Shown piece by piece: positions 8,389 through 16,213 of a DNA stretch of 33,858 nucleotides. How positions within the stretch are numbered: the stretch's first letter is position 1; each line of letters starts with the position of its first letter. The position numbers and the translations under genes are program-made. The notes below the pieces were generated by a model, which had not been told where the DNA came from, did no database searches, and was given only the letters and a program-made list of their open reading frames with translations. The stretch is taken from contig JAEKLQ010000073.1 of the NCBI GenBank assembly GCA_019509785.1, positions 1 to 33,858 of the forward strand. The letters are read 5' to 3'. The DNA is from Fibrobacterota bacterium (GTDB lineage Bacteria > Fibrobacterota > Fibrobacteria > UBA11236).

Positions 8389-8670
8389 ATGACGACCTTC
8401 CTCCTCAACTTCATGTACGCGGTGGCCATCGACAGGCAAACGCAAGAGCCCAGGCGCGTGGTGTTTTTCCTGTTGTACTACGTGATCGGATTCTTCGTTA
8501 CGTTTATCGTACTGACCATGGTGCTACTGTGCCTGGAGGTCTACGATTTCCCCTTCGCCCGGAATTTCATCTACCGGGAACTGGGGGAGCACGTGCTTTT
8601 GGGGTTGGAGCTTCCGCACGGTCAAGGACGAGCGCATCCTGATCGAGAAGTCGCTGGAAAACCGCAATGA
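8389..8670 (+). pseudogene. frame-shifted N-terminal segment of the histidine kinase (membrane anchor)
   Basis: This 93-codon frame has genuine coding character (mostly G/C third positions) up to about 8600. It encodes a strong transmembrane segment, VVFFLLYYVIGFFVTFIVLT (about residues 24-43). It then turns into junk (LELPHGQGR) before its stop. At the same place the kinase frame, one base over, becomes coding well before its first available start codon (reading FRTVKDERILIEKSLENRN from about 8612). Removing one base from the TTTTGGGG run at 8597-8604 joins them as EHVLWGWSFRTVKDER. The natural gene is therefore probably 8389..10630, and the break is either a sequencing/assembly indel or a real frameshift mutation. 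No Shine-Dalgarno precedes the ATG at 8389. Upstream, 8325-8388 in a third frame also looks codon-like, so a second indel cannot be excluded. Confidence 0.6.
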
Positions 8671-8686
8671 GGAATTCGCCGACGCA

Positions 8687-10630
8687 GTGCAAGGCGTGCT
8701 CGACAAGACCAAGGCCGAACGCTTAGCGCGCCTGCAGGAGCAATTGCAACGCTCCAGCTCATCGTCCACGCCGGACAATTACCTGTTCCTGGGAACCGAC
8801 CTGCTCGAGAATCCCCTGGTGCAATCGTTGGCCATCTTCCGCGGCGACGATATGGTTTTCCCGCGCCGCTTGGCCTATGGCGATAGCCTGCCTCCCGCGC
8901 CCGCCCAGGCGCAGCAAATCGCCGGACCCGCGGTGGAAGCCGCCCCGGTGGCCATGATCCCGGCGCCGGCCCCGGTCCCGGCCCAAGCCAGCTTCGAAGA
9001 TCTGGATCTGCCGCCGCGCGCGCAGGAAGCCGTCGAAACCATCCAGGCGGAATACCGGGCGGGCCGCTACCTGCATGCCGTGCGCATGATCCGCGCCTTC
9101 TCGCACGCGTCCGATACCCTCTTTTCGACCCGCGCGGGCTCCTTATACCGCTACGGACTATGGCTGGTGGAAATCAAATGCCTGATCGCCCTCAACCTCA
9201 CCGAAGAGGCGGTCACGCGCGGGCGCGAACTGATCCAAGCCTTGCTGCGCGGCAACGGATTCTCCAGCTACCACCAGGTCAAGTTCTACCTCGGCGAAAC
9301 CGTCAACTTGCTCACCTCGGTGGAAACCCTGCCTAGGGAAATCCGCGATTACTTCTGGTCCGTGCACCAGAAGGCGGAGATCTATCTCGTGAACGCGGAG
9401 TTCATCGGGCAGGAGTGGAAGGTCCCGCCGGAGCAGCTCATGCGGGCGCAAGCCCTGGATTCCCAGAACCCCATCCAGATCGAATACCTGGAAGGCATAC
9501 CCTACCTGATCATCGGGTACCCCTGGCTGGATCGGGAGACGCGGGTGATCGCGCGCTTGAACGAATCGGTGTTCAACGAAGCGGTGCAAACCGAAATCCT
9601 GCAATCCAAGAAGAGCGCGTGGAAGGCCATGGCCTTCGCCCTCGTCTCAGCCCGGGATCAAGTGGTGTTGACCACGGATTCCCTCAGCGATCGCAAGGTG
9701 GCCATGGAACGCAACCTGGCCGGGGAATTCCCGGCCTGGAAGCTCGTCATCTTCAAGATGAAGGACAGCGAGGTGATCGCCCTGGGCCGGCGCAAGCTTA
9801 CCCTGCTCTATTCCCTGGTGGCCTTCTCGCTGGCCATCCTGCTCATCGGCAGCTTCTCGGTGCTGCAAGGTTTGCGGAACGAACGCCGCCTGGTGCGCAT
9901 GAAGTCCAACTTCCTCTCGGCGGTCTCCCATGAGCTCAAGACCCCCCTGACGGCCATCCGCATGTTCGCGGAAATCCTGGAGAGCGGGCGGCAGACCCAG
10001 GAGGACAAGCGGAAACGTTACGCGTCCCTCATCGGCGAGGAGGCGATGCGCCTGCACGGGATGATCGAGGGCATACTCGATTTCACCCGCCTGGAGGAAA
10101 ACCGGTCCAAGCTCGATTTCACCGACATGGATCTGGCCAAGGCGGTGCAAGAGGTAGCGGGCCTGATGGCGGCCGCTTTCGATAAGGCGGGCATCCGCCT
10201 GATCCTGAATCTGGATCCGGGCAGCGTCATTCGCGGGGACTTCGACTCCATCCGTTCGGTGGTGCAGAACCTGCTGGAGAATTCGCTCAAGTACGGCAAG
10301 CCGGGAACCTCGGTGGAAGTGCGTCTCGAGAGCGGCCCGGACCGGGCCTTACTGCGCGTGAAGGATCAGGGGATCGGGATCTCCGGGGCGGATTTGAAGC
10401 ATATTTTCGACAAGTTCTACCGCGCCGGGGACGAGATGACCCGCAAGACCAAAGGCAGCGGCCTGGGGCTCGCCATCGTGAAGCAGATCCTGGACTCCCA
10501 TGGCGCGCAGATCAAGGCCAATAGCAAGTTGGGGGAAGGGACCGAAATGATCATTACGTTCTTCAAAGGCAAGGCGGCCCGGCGCGCGGATCGGGCCAAA
10601 CCGGGAATCGAAGGGGATACCGATGCATAA
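8687..10630 (+). CDS. membrane sensor histidine kinase
   Basis: From the GTG at 8687 (647 aa, numbering used here) the protein has a coiled region, a predicted extracytoplasmic sensor region (about 30-365), a transmembrane helix (LYSLVAFSLAILLIGSFSVL, about 370-390), then a HisKA domain with phospho-acceptor His in SAVSHELKTPLTAIR (H415). The HATPase_c domain follows, with N box NLLENSLKYG (about 528-537), G1 VKDQGIGIS, F box FDKFYRAG and G2 GSGLGLAIV. All catalytic motifs are intact. The first membrane helix is missing from this frame and is encoded in the segment at 8389..8600, so this start is probably internal to the true gene. It overlaps the response-regulator gene by 8 bp, which fixes its partner. 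The sensor region matches no fold I recognise. The stimulus is unknown and is plausibly an envelope signal. Confidence 0.93.
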   Translation: MQGVLDKTKAERLARLQEQLQRSSSSSTPDNYLFLGTDLLENPLVQSLAIFRGDDMVFPRRLAYGDSLPPAPAQAQQIAGPAVEAAPVAMIPAPAPVPAQASFEDLDLPPRAQEAVETIQAEYRAGRYLHAVRMIRAFSHASDTLFSTRAGSLYRYGLWLVEIKCLIALNLTEEAVTRGRELIQALLRGNGFSSYHQVKFYLGETVNLLTSVETLPREIRDYFWSVHQKAEIYLVNAEFIGQEWKVPPEQLMRAQALDSQNPIQIEYLEGIPYLIIGYPWLDRETRVIARLNESVFNEAVQTEILQSKKSAWKAMAFALVSARDQVVLTTDSLSDRKVAMERNLAGEFPAWKLVIFKMKDSEVIALGRRKLTLLYSLVAFSLAILLIGSFSVLQGLRNERRLVRMKSNFLSAVSHELKTPLTAIRMFAEILESGRQTQEDKRKRYASLIGEEAMRLHGMIEGILDFTRLEENRSKLDFTDMDLAKAVQEVAGLMAAAFDKAGIRLILNLDPGSVIRGDFDSIRSVVQNLLENSLKYGKPGTSVEVRLESGPDRALLRVKDQGIGISGADLKHIFDKFYRAGDEMTRKTKGSGLGLAIVKQILDSHGAQIKANSKLGEGTEMIITFFKGKAARRADRAKPGIEGDTDA

Positions 10631-11330
10631 GATCCTGATCGTGGAGGACGAAGAGGCCATCCGCCTGGGGCTCGCCGACTTGCTCGAGATCGAAGGGTTC
10701 TCCGTCGACGTCGCGTTGGACGGCGAAGAAGCCATGGAGAAGGTGAAGAGTTTCCAGCCTCACCTGGTCATCCTGGATCTGATGCTGCCGAAGGCCAACG
10801 GGTACGACGTCACCCGTTTCATCCGCAAGTCGCACCCCCAGACCTTCATCCTCATGCTTACCGCCAAGAACGAGGAGATCAACAAGATCCAGGGCCTGGA
10901 GATCGGCGCGGACGATTACGTGACCAAGCCCTTCTCGGTGTTCGAGCTGATGGCCCGGGTCAAAAGCATGTTGCGGCGCGTGAACCAGGATTCCGCCGCC
11001 GGCCCTTCGCCTTCCCCCGACGTGCTGGAATTCGCCGACGTGCATGTGGATTTCCGCAAGTACGAAGCCTCCCGCGGGGGCAAGCCTATGGAACTGTCGG
11101 CCAAGGAATTCCAGATCCTGAAATATTTTTCCGCGCGCAAAGGGGAGGTGGTTACCCGCGAGGATTTGCTGCAAGCCATCTGGGGCTATTCACCCGACAA
11201 CATGCCCACCACGCGCACCGTGGACAACCAGATCGTGAAATTGCGCCAGAAGATCGAAACCGACACGGAGAATCCGGTCCACATCAAGAGCGTGCGCGGC
11301 GTGGGCTATAAATTCGATCCCCAGGCATGA
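10623..11330 (+). CDS. OmpR/PhoB-family response regulator
   Basis: A 235-residue two-domain regulator. The receiver domain has the acidic pair in VEDEE, phospho-acceptor D52 in LDLMLPKANG, the switch Thr in LMLTAKN (T80) and the conserved Lys in YVTKPFSVFEL (K102). After a linker the C-terminus is an OmpR-type winged helix (ELSAKEFQILKYFSARKGEV, then SVRGVGYKF). The ATG lies inside the 3' end of the kinase gene (8-bp overlap), so the two form a cognate pair. Its stop overlaps the start of the propeller gene in ATGA, putting the propeller protein in the same operon. Target genes are unknown, and no repeated operator is obvious in the window. Confidence 0.97.
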   Translation: MHKILIVEDEEAIRLGLADLLEIEGFSVDVALDGEEAMEKVKSFQPHLVILDLMLPKANGYDVTRFIRKSHPQTFILMLTAKNEEINKIQGLEIGADDYVTKPFSVFELMARVKSMLRRVNQDSAAGPSPSPDVLEFADVHVDFRKYEASRGGKPMELSAKEFQILKYFSARKGEVVTREDLLQAIWGYSPDNMPTTRTVDNQIVKLRQKIETDTENPVHIKSVRGVGYKFDPQA

Positions 11331-13918
11331 AACGATTCCCTTTCCCGGCCCTGGTTCTGGCGGTTGCGCTTTGCTTTCCGGCCGCTCCGCTACGCGCCCA
11401 GGACCGCGATCTGGGCTTTAACTCCGAGCAATTGGAGATCGAAGCCGCCCGGCACCTCTTCCGCATGGAAGGCAATCCGGAAGCGGCGAGCAAGCGTTTG
11501 CAGGCCCTGTTGGCGGGATCGCGAAACGAGGAAATCCTGACCCAGGCGCGCTTCCTGCTCGGACGTATCCTGGATCGCTCCGGAGCGGCCGCACCCGCCG
11601 CGGAGTATTATCGTTCGGCCCTCAACGGACGCGGGCTGCAAGCCCCGGAAAAGCTCTGGCTGTTCAAACGGCTATTGGCCATGGATCCGTCGTCGGTCCG
11701 TCCCGCGGTCTCGGACGCATCCGCGGGATCGGGACCTTCGCATATTTTCCCGGCGCTGCGCGGCAAGCGCACGGTCTATGCCCTGGAGTTCCGTGGCCCT
11801 CCCGACGGCCAATGGGAGCGCTCCAAGGAACTCGGCTGGCAGGACGAAAACGCCGACTACCACCCCTTCGATCTCCGCCTCACGGGGCGGGAAGAAGTGT
11901 TGGACGCCGATCCCGAACGGGTGCTGGTGCTGAACCAGGAATCCCGGCGCGTGGCCCTCCTGCCCCTGGGGGATGACGCCTCGGATAAGCCCAGGGCCGA
12001 GGTCGCGGCGGGCCCGCGTATCGATGCGGGCGCCTTGCTCGCGGGCGAAAGCGACGCCTTCCTCCTGGTCGGTTCCGGTTCGCTGCGCGTATTCCGCGCC
12101 GGCAAGCTGGCCTGGGAGACCCCGTTGGAACAGGAAGGCTGCGTGTGGACCGCCGCCCCCGATCGCACGCCGCGCGGCATCCTGCAATGCGCGGACAACC
12201 AAATCTACCTGGCCGACTTCCGCAAGAAATCCCTAAAGCCTTTGCCCGGCATCTCGGACAAAGCCTTACAGGTGGCTTGGCAGGGCGAGTACCTGGCCGT
12301 GCGTTACATCGATCGCTTCGAGGTCCGCAAGGCCCCGGGCTTCGAAACGGTCAAGTGGGCCATGCCCGGCCTGCTACAAGAAAAATTGGTCCTGGGCGGG
12401 GACCGGGCCTACCTGGTCACCGCCAAAGGGCAGATCAAGGCCTATGATCTCCCCACCGGCCATCTGGATTGGCAGCGGGAAGCCCAAGCCAGCCAACTCG
12501 CCGTTTTCGGCGACGCCTTGTTCGCGACCACCTTCGCCCAGTCCGTAGCGGCCTTCGACTCGCGCGGCGAGCCGCAATGGAGCTACGAGTTCGGCTGGGA
12601 TCATGAGCCCGCCTTGCTTCCCAACGAAGAATGGCTCGCCCTGCATTTCCCCGACGGAAGGCGCATCAAGCTCAATCGCGGGCTCTTGCGCGTAACCGGC
12701 AATTCCGACGGCTTCAAATTCATGGACTTCCGGGCCCGCGAGGCGGAGAAGGATTGGAAGGGGGCCCTCGGCGCCCTGAGCCAAGTCCTGACCCTCGAGC
12801 CCGGCAACGGCGAAGCCTGGCGCCTGCGCGCCGATGCGTTGCGGCTGACCGGAGCGCCCCGTAGCCAACAAACCCAGGCCTGGATCGAAGCCGCCCGCTC
12901 GCAGGCCACCCCCAGCTGGTCCAACGGTCCCGTGCTCAAAGCGCTCTCCGGGAATTTGGGGGCCAACTGGGTGTGGAAACGCCAATACGGCCCCAAGTTC
13001 TATCCCAATCTGGTCCCCCACAAAGACCTGTCCTTCTACCTGGAGAACGACAACCAAACCTTGGTCCTGCTCAACCACGAATCGGGGGAATTGTTCAACT
13101 CCTTCCGCTTCTCGGAAGAGCTGGATATGAAGGTCGCGCTTTGGAAGAACGACACCCTCTGCGTCAGCAGCCCTTCGCGCATCTATCTCTTATCCCCGTC
13201 CTCGGGATCGGGGGGCCTCGGGCAAATCCCCCTCAAGAATCCGGTCTGCCAGGCGCAAGCGCTCGGCGGCGGAATCGTATATAGCGATTGGTACGGCGGC
13301 CTTTCCTTCATGGGCCTGCCCGATCGCACCCTTCGTTGGGAAAGGCAACTGGGCCAAAGCGGCCTTTACCTGGGCAAGTCACGCACCGCCGACTACCTCG
13401 ATGTCATCGACCTGGAAGGCCACTACTTCGCGGTCCAACCCGCCTCGGGAAAGGTCCTATGGCAGGCCCGCCTGCCCGCCGGGACCATCACCGAAACCTT
13501 CTCCAACAAGGACTTCATCTACGCCGGGTACAGCCAGGGGACCTTGGTGGCGGTCGATCGGAACAAGCAGGCGGTCGCCTGGTCCGTCGATTTCGGGGAA
13601 CAGATTTTCAGCCTCTCCGGCAATCGCGACAATACCCTGGTGGTCACCACCGCTTCCAAGAAGCTGGCCTGCGTGCAAGCGCAGACGGGCGCCATCCTCT
13701 CCGAAGTCCGCATCCAGTCCTATCTGTTCAACCGGCCCACCGTCTTCGATCATGGCTATTGGATCGGGACCACCGAACCGGCCTTAGAAAAGCGGAACTT
13801 CAACCATGAATTGATCCTGAAATACAAGCTACCGGATCTTCCCGGCAGCCCCATCCTGTTCGGCAACTCGGTGTTCATCGGGACCTTGGACAATTTCATC
13901 CTGGGCTTCCCGAATTAA
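11327..13918 (+). CDS. secreted TPR and PQQ-like beta-propeller protein
   Basis: An 863-residue protein with a signal peptide (FPALVLAVALCFPAAPLRAQ). Residues 30-120 are helical and TPR-like. Residues ~140-460 and ~545-863 form repeated beta blades of the PQQ/quinoprotein type, with recurring 'A-x-D-x-x-x-G-x-x-x-W' features (KAYDLPTGHLDWQREA, AAFDSRGEPQWSYEF, FAVQPASGKVLWQARL, VAVDRNKQAVAWSVDF). Between the two propeller parts a TPR unit is visible (DWKGALGALSQVLTLEPGNG, about 470-490). No alcohol-dehydrogenase catalytic residues or heme motif were seen, so a binding/scaffold role is more likely than an enzyme. It is translationally coupled to the response regulator, so it may feed information to the kinase sensor domain or be its main output. 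No terminator follows. Confidence 0.88.
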   Translation: MKRFPFPALVLAVALCFPAAPLRAQDRDLGFNSEQLEIEAARHLFRMEGNPEAASKRLQALLAGSRNEEILTQARFLLGRILDRSGAAAPAAEYYRSALNGRGLQAPEKLWLFKRLLAMDPSSVRPAVSDASAGSGPSHIFPALRGKRTVYALEFRGPPDGQWERSKELGWQDENADYHPFDLRLTGREEVLDADPERVLVLNQESRRVALLPLGDDASDKPRAEVAAGPRIDAGALLAGESDAFLLVGSGSLRVFRAGKLAWETPLEQEGCVWTAAPDRTPRGILQCADNQIYLADFRKKSLKPLPGISDKALQVAWQGEYLAVRYIDRFEVRKAPGFETVKWAMPGLLQEKLVLGGDRAYLVTAKGQIKAYDLPTGHLDWQREAQASQLAVFGDALFATTFAQSVAAFDSRGEPQWSYEFGWDHEPALLPNEEWLALHFPDGRRIKLNRGLLRVTGNSDGFKFMDFRAREAEKDWKGALGALSQVLTLEPGNGEAWRLRADALRLTGAPRSQQTQAWIEAARSQATPSWSNGPVLKALSGNLGANWVWKRQYGPKFYPNLVPHKDLSFYLENDNQTLVLLNHESGELFNSFRFSEELDMKVALWKNDTLCVSSPSRIYLLSPSSGSGGLGQIPLKNPVCQAQALGGGIVYSDWYGGLSFMGLPDRTLRWERQLGQSGLYLGKSRTADYLDVIDLEGHYFAVQPASGKVLWQARLPAGTITETFSNKDFIYAGYSQGTLVAVDRNKQAVAWSVDFGEQIFSLSGNRDNTLVVTTASKKLACVQAQTGAILSEVRIQSYLFNRPTVFDHGYWIGTTEPALEKRNFNHELILKYKLPDLPGSPILFGNSVFIGTLDNFILGFPN

Positions 13919-13987
13919 GAGACCCCTTAAAGCCGCCCATCCGCACAATTTCCGCAATACCGCCCTACGAATTTTTATCTATTGGGC

Positions 13988-14791
13988 ATGGTCAAATCCC
14001 GCTACTTGGTTCCCAATCTGTTCACCGGGCTCAACTTCATGCTCGGGATCTTCTCGATCATGGTCATGCACGAAACCTTCACCAGCCCCGATCCGGGACG
14101 CCCCATCCTCGGCTTCGGGAAGGCTCCGCTTATCCTGGCATCCTGGATGATCATCTGGTGCGTGCTTTTCGACAAGCTGGACGGTTTCGCCGCCCGCATC
14201 CTCAAGGCGTCCTCCGACTTCGGGGCCCAATTCGATTCCCTCGCCGACATGGCCGCCTTCGGCATCGCACCCGGATTCCTGGTGTATTTCTACCTGCAAA
14301 CCCTGGACTACGAATGGTTCGCCAGCCACCGCCCCCTCATGCTGGTTTCGGTCTCCGTGTATATGCTCTGCGCCTCCATGCGGTTGGCGCGCTACAACGC
14401 CATCGATTCCGAGGAGTTGGTCAACTATTTCCACGGTCTGCCTTCCACCTTCGCGGGCGGATTCATCTCCATGAGCGTGATCCTCTACGCCAAGCACGGA
14501 CTGGCGGGCCGCATGCCGGGCAGCCTGCTCATCCTCCCCCTGCTCCTCATCTTCGCCGGCATCCTCATGGTCAGCCCGCTTTACCTGCCCAAGCTCGTAT
14601 CGCGTAAGAACAAGCTTTTCAATCTCGTCCAAATCGTCCTCATCCTGGTCGGATACATTTGCGGATTCGGCATGATCATTCCCGAGTTCCTGTACGGAAT
14701 GCTCCTCCTCTATGGCGTGTTCGGATTCGGCATCGGCTTCCTGCAAAAAGGCATGATCCAGGGCGCCGCATCCACTCCCAACACCGACTAA
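13988..14791 (+). CDS. pssA: CDP-diacylglycerol--serine O-phosphatidyltransferase
   Basis: This inner-membrane enzyme would make phosphatidylserine from CDP-diacylglycerol and L-serine, the first step toward phosphatidylethanolamine. The CDP-alcohol phosphatidyltransferase signature is complete: D62-x2-D65-G66-x2-A69-R70-x8-G79-x3-D83-x3-D87. Several hydrophobic helices surround it, and the 267-residue length fits the bacterial type II family. Assignment to serine rather than glycerol-phosphate or inositol as acceptor rests on overall resemblance (NLFTGLNFMLG start, IDSEELVNYFHGLPS), so it is likely but not certain. The ATG at 13988 is preferred to a TTG two codons earlier; no Shine-Dalgarno is visible, and an AT-rich element (ATTTTTATCT, 13971-13980) lies just upstream. 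The 3' end overlaps the convergent lipoprotein gene by 4 bp. Confidence 0.92.
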   Translation: MVKSRYLVPNLFTGLNFMLGIFSIMVMHETFTSPDPGRPILGFGKAPLILASWMIIWCVLFDKLDGFAARILKASSDFGAQFDSLADMAAFGIAPGFLVYFYLQTLDYEWFASHRPLMLVSVSVYMLCASMRLARYNAIDSEELVNYFHGLPSTFAGGFISMSVILYAKHGLAGRMPGSLLILPLLLIFAGILMVSPLYLPKLVSRKNKLFNLVQIVLILVGYICGFGMIIPEFLYGMLLLYGVFGFGIGFLQKGMIQGAASTPNTD

Positions 14792-16065
14792 GGAGTACAG
14801 TCCGCCAATTCCCCCGGCGGACCCGCTTCCGGGCGCGCCAGGCACCAGGCTTCCGGCTTGGCCCTTTGGCTTACCGCCATCGCCGAGAGCCTCGTTATCC
14901 ATCCGTCCTTCATGGGAAGCGCGCTGGCGGAATCCGCAGCGACGGAAGAATAGCGTAAGCTGTCCAGCATCAGGGAATCCCCCGCGCACAGAAGCAGCAG
15001 GGACGATGCCGTGTTCACCAGGGAGAAATCCGTATAGGCGTAATCGGCCCGCGCGGCCGGCCGGCCGAATACCAACGAGCCTCCGGGAGACAAATACGTC
15101 TCCGCCGGAAACGCGTAGGACCGCGTGGCTCCCGCGCCCCGGTCCCGGCCCAAGCGGCACCCGGAAAGCGATAAGGTATCCGCGCTGCGATTGAAGATCG
15201 AAAACCATTCGCCTAGCGAACCCGAATCCTTCTCCGCAGGCGCGGCATAGAATCCCGAAACCACGATTTCCCCGGCATGGAGCGGCGCGCGACGGGTAGC
15301 GGGGAAACCGGTCCGTACCAATGCCTGCTTCGGTGCCGCCAGCCCTAATGACAAACCCGCGGAAGCTTCGGTAGGCAGCAGGGTGAGATCCCAATTGGCC
15401 TCTTCCCCCAAGGGCAAAAGCACATCCGCCCTTTCGGCCCCGTACAACCGGCGGCCGGCGCTATCGGTCAGGGTCATCGAGACCATGTAGCGGACGTCCC
15501 CCGGCACCTCGTCCACGCGGAAAGAACCGAATTCGTCCTGCACCTCCAGGTCCGCCGAATACTCCCCCGCCGTTCCCTTCAGGGTCAATCGGCCCCCGCG
15601 TATCGGCGTCGGCAGCCCGACGGGCAGGTGGAAGCGCGAAACCACGCGGGAGAATTGCGGATCGCAGCGCAACGAGGCTTCCAGGCGCGCCTCGCGCCGG
15701 AACGGGAATTGGCCTTTGCCGATGTAAAGAACCTTCCCTTGGCGGAACAGCCAGGCGCTCACCAAACGATCGTCGCCGGCGGGCAATCCTTCCAAATCCA
15801 CCGTCAGGGAATCGCCGCCGCGCGCGAATTCGATGGGCGCCATGTCCTCGCCCGTAATCCGGATCCGCAACGAATCGATTTCCGGAACCGGCTCCGCTTG
15901 CGACTTCAACAACGCGGCCGGGGCCAAGGACAACCGCAATCCGGCTCCCGCCCCGATTGAGGCCGCGCCTTTTCCTCCATCCTGGATGCATCCCCAAAAG
16001 CCGGCGCAAGCCAGCGCCATCGCCACCCGGAATCCGTTCCCGCAAGCCATCCCGATCACGCTCAT
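14788..16065 (-). CDS. lipoprotein with C-terminal lamin-tail domain
   Basis: Starting at the ATG at 16065 (AAGGAG 6 nt upstream) the protein has a hydrophobic signal and lipobox W-G-C (Cys about residue 26), giving a 425-residue lipoprotein. Residues ~40-260 are beta-rich and resemble carboxypeptidase-regulatory or Ig-like modules without clear motifs. Residues ~285-400 fit a lamin-tail domain (LTD), an Ig-like fold often found on secreted bacterial proteins: EIVVSGFYAAP, GEWFSIFNRSADTLSLSGC, TYLSPGGSLVFGR and ASSLLLLCAGDSLMLDSLRY. A longer reading from 16152 is possible but would bury the signal peptide. It converges with pssA, their stop codons overlapping in CTAA. A surface-exposed adhesion or binding role is inference. 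Confidence 0.82.
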   Translation of the reverse strand: MSVIGMACGNGFRVAMALACAGFWGCIQDGGKGAASIGAGAGLRLSLAPAALLKSQAEPVPEIDSLRIRITGEDMAPIEFARGGDSLTVDLEGLPAGDDRLVSAWLFRQGKVLYIGKGQFPFRREARLEASLRCDPQFSRVVSRFHLPVGLPTPIRGGRLTLKGTAGEYSADLEVQDEFGSFRVDEVPGDVRYMVSMTLTDSAGRRLYGAERADVLLPLGEEANWDLTLLPTEASAGLSLGLAAPKQALVRTGFPATRRAPLHAGEIVVSGFYAAPAEKDSGSLGEWFSIFNRSADTLSLSGCRLGRDRGAGATRSYAFPAETYLSPGGSLVFGRPAARADYAYTDFSLVNTASSLLLLCAGDSLMLDSLRYSSVAADSASALPMKDGWITRLSAMAVSQRAKPEAWCLARPEAGPPGELADCTP

Positions 16066-16201
16066 CTTCAGCTCCTTTCCGGCGACGCGACCCGCGCCGC
16101 CGCGAAGGGAAGCATAAGAGTGCCGGGCGGCCGCATCGGTGCGCGCGGCCACGGCAGGGCCGCGAGGGCGAACTCGATTCGTTGGCCCCGGGGACGGTAA
16201 T

Positions 16202-16207
16202 TATATT
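16202..16207 (+). promoter_or_regulatory. -10 element (TATATT) immediately before the MBL start
   Basis: TATATT matches the -10 consensus at five of six positions and ends 6 nt before the ATG at 16214. A start of transcription at or next to the ATG would make the mRNA leaderless. No Shine-Dalgarno is present between it and the ATG, which fits. No consensus -35 was found at the usual distance. Confidence 0.45.
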
Positions 16208-16213
16208 CTTCCC

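Noticed and set aside
8590-8610. Programmed ribosomal frameshift in the kinase gene
   Set aside because: The run TTTTGGGG is more simply a homopolymer length error or mutation. No downstream pseudoknot or upstream Shine-Dalgarno stimulator was seen.
13979-15394. Minus-strand frame of 471 codons across pssA and the lamin-tail gene
   Set aside because: It is antisense to pssA, which has the full catalytic signature, and out of frame with the lipoprotein gene.
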